This document shows positions 6,251-7,439 of a DNA stretch of 7,439 nucleotides, piece by piece (positions within the stretch are counted from its first letter, which is position 1; each line of letters begins with the position of its first letter). This DNA comes from VYFG01 sp964403545 (lineage in GTDB: Bacteria; Pseudomonadota; Gammaproteobacteria; Arenicellales; Poriferihabitantaceae): assembly GCA_964403545.1 (NCBI GenBank), contig CAYOGN010000144.1, forward strand, positions 1 through 7,439, given 5' to 3'. The notes beneath the pieces were generated by a model. It worked only from the letters and a program-made list of their open reading frames with translations. It was not told where the DNA came from and searched no databases. The translations under genes and the position numbers were made by a program.

Positions 6251-6609
6251 GTAAAATATTCTTTACCCTGGTGGTGATCATCGGGGTTGTGCTGTTCTAT
6301 CGCAATAAACGCATGCGCGAGCAACCAGCCAATCCCGCACCATCTGCGCAGGAAGCTGAAGGTGCACTATCTACCCATACCCTGGCATATATCATGATCG
6401 GGGTTCTGGTGGCGATATCCGGTGCTGTTTTTGCCTATCATTGGCACCAGAACAATCGAATCGTCGATATTCAGGTGACCTCGGAAGGCAGTGAAGTCGT
6501 GCATTACCAGGCGCGGCACCGGGATATTAAAGGGCGGGTTTTTATTTCCCTGGATGGCGTCCAGGTTACCCTGGGGCAAAACGACCGGATGGAATTGCTC
6601 CAGCAATGA
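6244..6609 (+). CDS. Small two-helix membrane protein, unknown function
   Basis: A 121-residue protein with two predicted membrane helices, roughly residues 4-19 and 46-66. They are joined by a Pro/Ala/Glu-rich linker that begins with a basic patch, RNKRMRE. By the positive-inside rule the linker is cytoplasmic and the C-terminal ~50 residues lie in the periplasm. That part (IVDIQVTSEGSEVVHYQARH, then RVFISLDGVQVTL) alternates hydrophobic and polar residues, suggesting a small beta domain. Similar short proteins occur in gammaproteobacterial genomes, but I cannot attach a function. The ATG at 6244 has GGA six nt upstream and overlaps the ycgL stop by 7 nt. Its TGA overlaps the rhomboid start in ATGA. 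The arrangement suggests translational coupling and possibly a physical link with the protease; that is inference. Confidence 0.75.
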   Translation: MLSKIFFTLVVIIGVVLFYRNKRMREQPANPAPSAQEAEGALSTHTLAYIMIGVLVAISGAVFAYHWHQNNRIVDIQVTSEGSEVVHYQARHRDIKGRVFISLDGVQVTLGQNDRMELLQQ

Positions 6610-7211
6610 CCTCCTGGAAATTTCCAGTCACCCTGGCATTTATTGGGTTCAGCATTGTCGTGTACGCGTTGATGACGCTATGGAATTTCGAAGCGGTGAT
6701 AAAACCACTGCTGATTTCCGAATATATTCGCCCGCCACTGCCAGAAATACAGGCCGGCGAAATATGGCGAATAATTACCCCCATATTCCTCCACTTTGGA
6801 ATTTTCCATATTGTATTCAACATGATGTGGACCTGGGAACTGGGTCGAATTATTGAATCCAAACAGGGCGGACTGCTGCTTGCGTTGGTTTGTCTGCTGA
6901 GCGGTGCCCTTTCAAATCTTGCCCAATACTGGGTTTCAGGACCGGTTTTTGGTGGCATGTCAGGTGTCGTCTACGCGCTGTTTGGTTATGTCTGGATTCA
7001 GGGTCTCACCAACCCCTGGTTTGGAATACGACTCAATCCGGCAATTGTAAAATTGATGCTGGGTTGGTTTGTGATCTGCTGGACCGGGATCCTGGAAAAG
7101 CTATTCGATCTCGGGGTGGCAAATACTGCCCATACAGCGGGGCTGGGCTGTGGGATTGTACTGTCTTTGTTGGTGACATTTTTTTACCGGCAACGTGGGG
7201 TTCAACGGTAG
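6606..7211 (+). CDS. Rhomboid family intramembrane serine protease
   Basis: A 201-residue rhomboid protease that cleaves transmembrane substrates within the inner membrane. The catalytic dyad is present: Ser119 in GGMSG at the start of the fourth helix and His176 in AHTAGLGCG (HxxGxxxG) in the sixth. The second helix carries the HxxxxHxxxN pattern: His63, His68 and Asn72 in FLHFGIFHIVFNMM, which stabilises the oxyanion. About six helices are visible, near 8-26, 57-77, 88-108, 117-133, 144-162 and 174-194, giving the basic six-helix bacterial form without extra domains. The WELGR after helix 2 is also typical. The ATG at 6606 overlaps the preceding stop by 4 nt, and no good ribosome binding site precedes it, so translation is probably coupled. 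Substrates are unknown; the co-encoded two-helix protein is one candidate partner (inference). Confidence 0.92.
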   Translation: MTSWKFPVTLAFIGFSIVVYALMTLWNFEAVIKPLLISEYIRPPLPEIQAGEIWRIITPIFLHFGIFHIVFNMMWTWELGRIIESKQGGLLLALVCLLSGALSNLAQYWVSGPVFGGMSGVVYALFGYVWIQGLTNPWFGIRLNPAIVKLMLGWFVICWTGILEKLFDLGVANTAHTAGLGCGIVLSLLVTFFYRQRGVQR

Positions 7212-7258
7212 TTATGCACATCAGAACACCTTGATATCCAACGGGTCCCGAGGTAAAT

Positions 7259-7439
7259 TCACCCTAATGCGTTGAAAGGGAAGAGTAGTCCGGGATAACC
7301 TGCAGCAAAGCGATCGGGAGATAGTGGAAGCCCTGCCTGCAAAGCCGGATGAAGATCACCCTTGAGCAGTTCGCCGAACGGGTCAACAGACCATAGTAGA
7401 TCGAACCGGTTGCCACCGATATCAGGCGTCAGGTTAGTA
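7259..7439 (-). CDS. Unidentified protein, C-terminal fragment (5' end outside window)
   Basis: An open minus-strand frame of 59 codons enters from the right edge and stops at a TGA at 7259-7261. It contains DIGGNRFDLLWSVDPFGELL and LPLSPDRFAAGYPGLLFPFN. The composition is protein-like, but I do not recognise the family. Just beyond the stop, the neighbouring frame continues with VNLPRDPLDIKVF and a TGA at 7221-7223, only 9 bp from the rhomboid stop. That looks like the genuine C-terminus, so a one-base frame change near 7260-7285 is possible, either real or a sequencing error. An alternative is that the frame is spurious, since a second minus-strand frame and parts of the plus strand are also open here. 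The gene would be convergent with the rhomboid gene. Confidence 0.4.
   Translation of the reverse strand, partial: TNLTPDIGGNRFDLLWSVDPFGELLKGDLHPALQAGLPLSPDRFAAGYPGLLFPFNALG

Overview
The window looks like chromosomal DNA of a gammaproteobacterium with moderate G+C. The main support is the gene set: a YcgL-family gene (a family largely confined to Gammaproteobacteria), a DUF1820 gene, a PBP4-type dacB and a hexameric-type citrate synthase. Most genes are core or conserved. The one accessory element is a RES/Xre toxin-antitoxin (TA) module. I cannot name the genus.

Layout, left to right. Positions 1-401 (+) hold the 3' part of a uracil-DNA glycosylase family gene cut by the window edge. Positions 402-539 are noncoding with no convincing terminator. 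Positions 540-1447 (-) hold the antitoxin followed by the RES toxin, with a readable sigma70-like promoter and an overlapping dyad at about 1468-1507. Positions 1448-1623 contain that promoter and a strongly basic but startless reading frame. Positions 1624-1965 (-) hold a DUF1820 gene. Positions 1966-2103 are a divergent intergenic region with a perfect 7-bp inverted repeat. Positions 2104-3564 (+) hold dacB. Positions 3600-4460 (-) hold an alpha/beta hydrolase gene, convergent with dacB. Positions 4461-4580 are the divergent hydrolase/gltA control region. Positions 4581-7211 (+) hold a tight cluster: gltA, ycgL, a small two-helix membrane protein and a rhomboid protease. From 7439 leftward (-) there is the C-terminal end of an unidentified gene whose last codons appear to be in a shifted frame.

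How the parts fit. The antitoxin precedes the toxin, as is usual for Xre/RES pairs. It probably represses its own promoter through the dyad, and the toxin is expected to attack NAD+. dacB trims peptidoglycan in the periplasm. Downstream of gltA the spacing is 23 nt, then a 7-nt overlap, then a 4-nt overlap. This suggests co-transcription, with translational coupling of the small membrane protein and the rhomboid protease.

I found no tRNA, rRNA, CRISPR array, insertion sequence or phage gene. No wholly new multi-gene system is evident. The items most worth checking are the TA module with its operator, the basic frame after DUF1820, the tryptophan-rich tail on citrate synthase, the membrane protein/rhomboid pair, and the shifted frame at the right edge.
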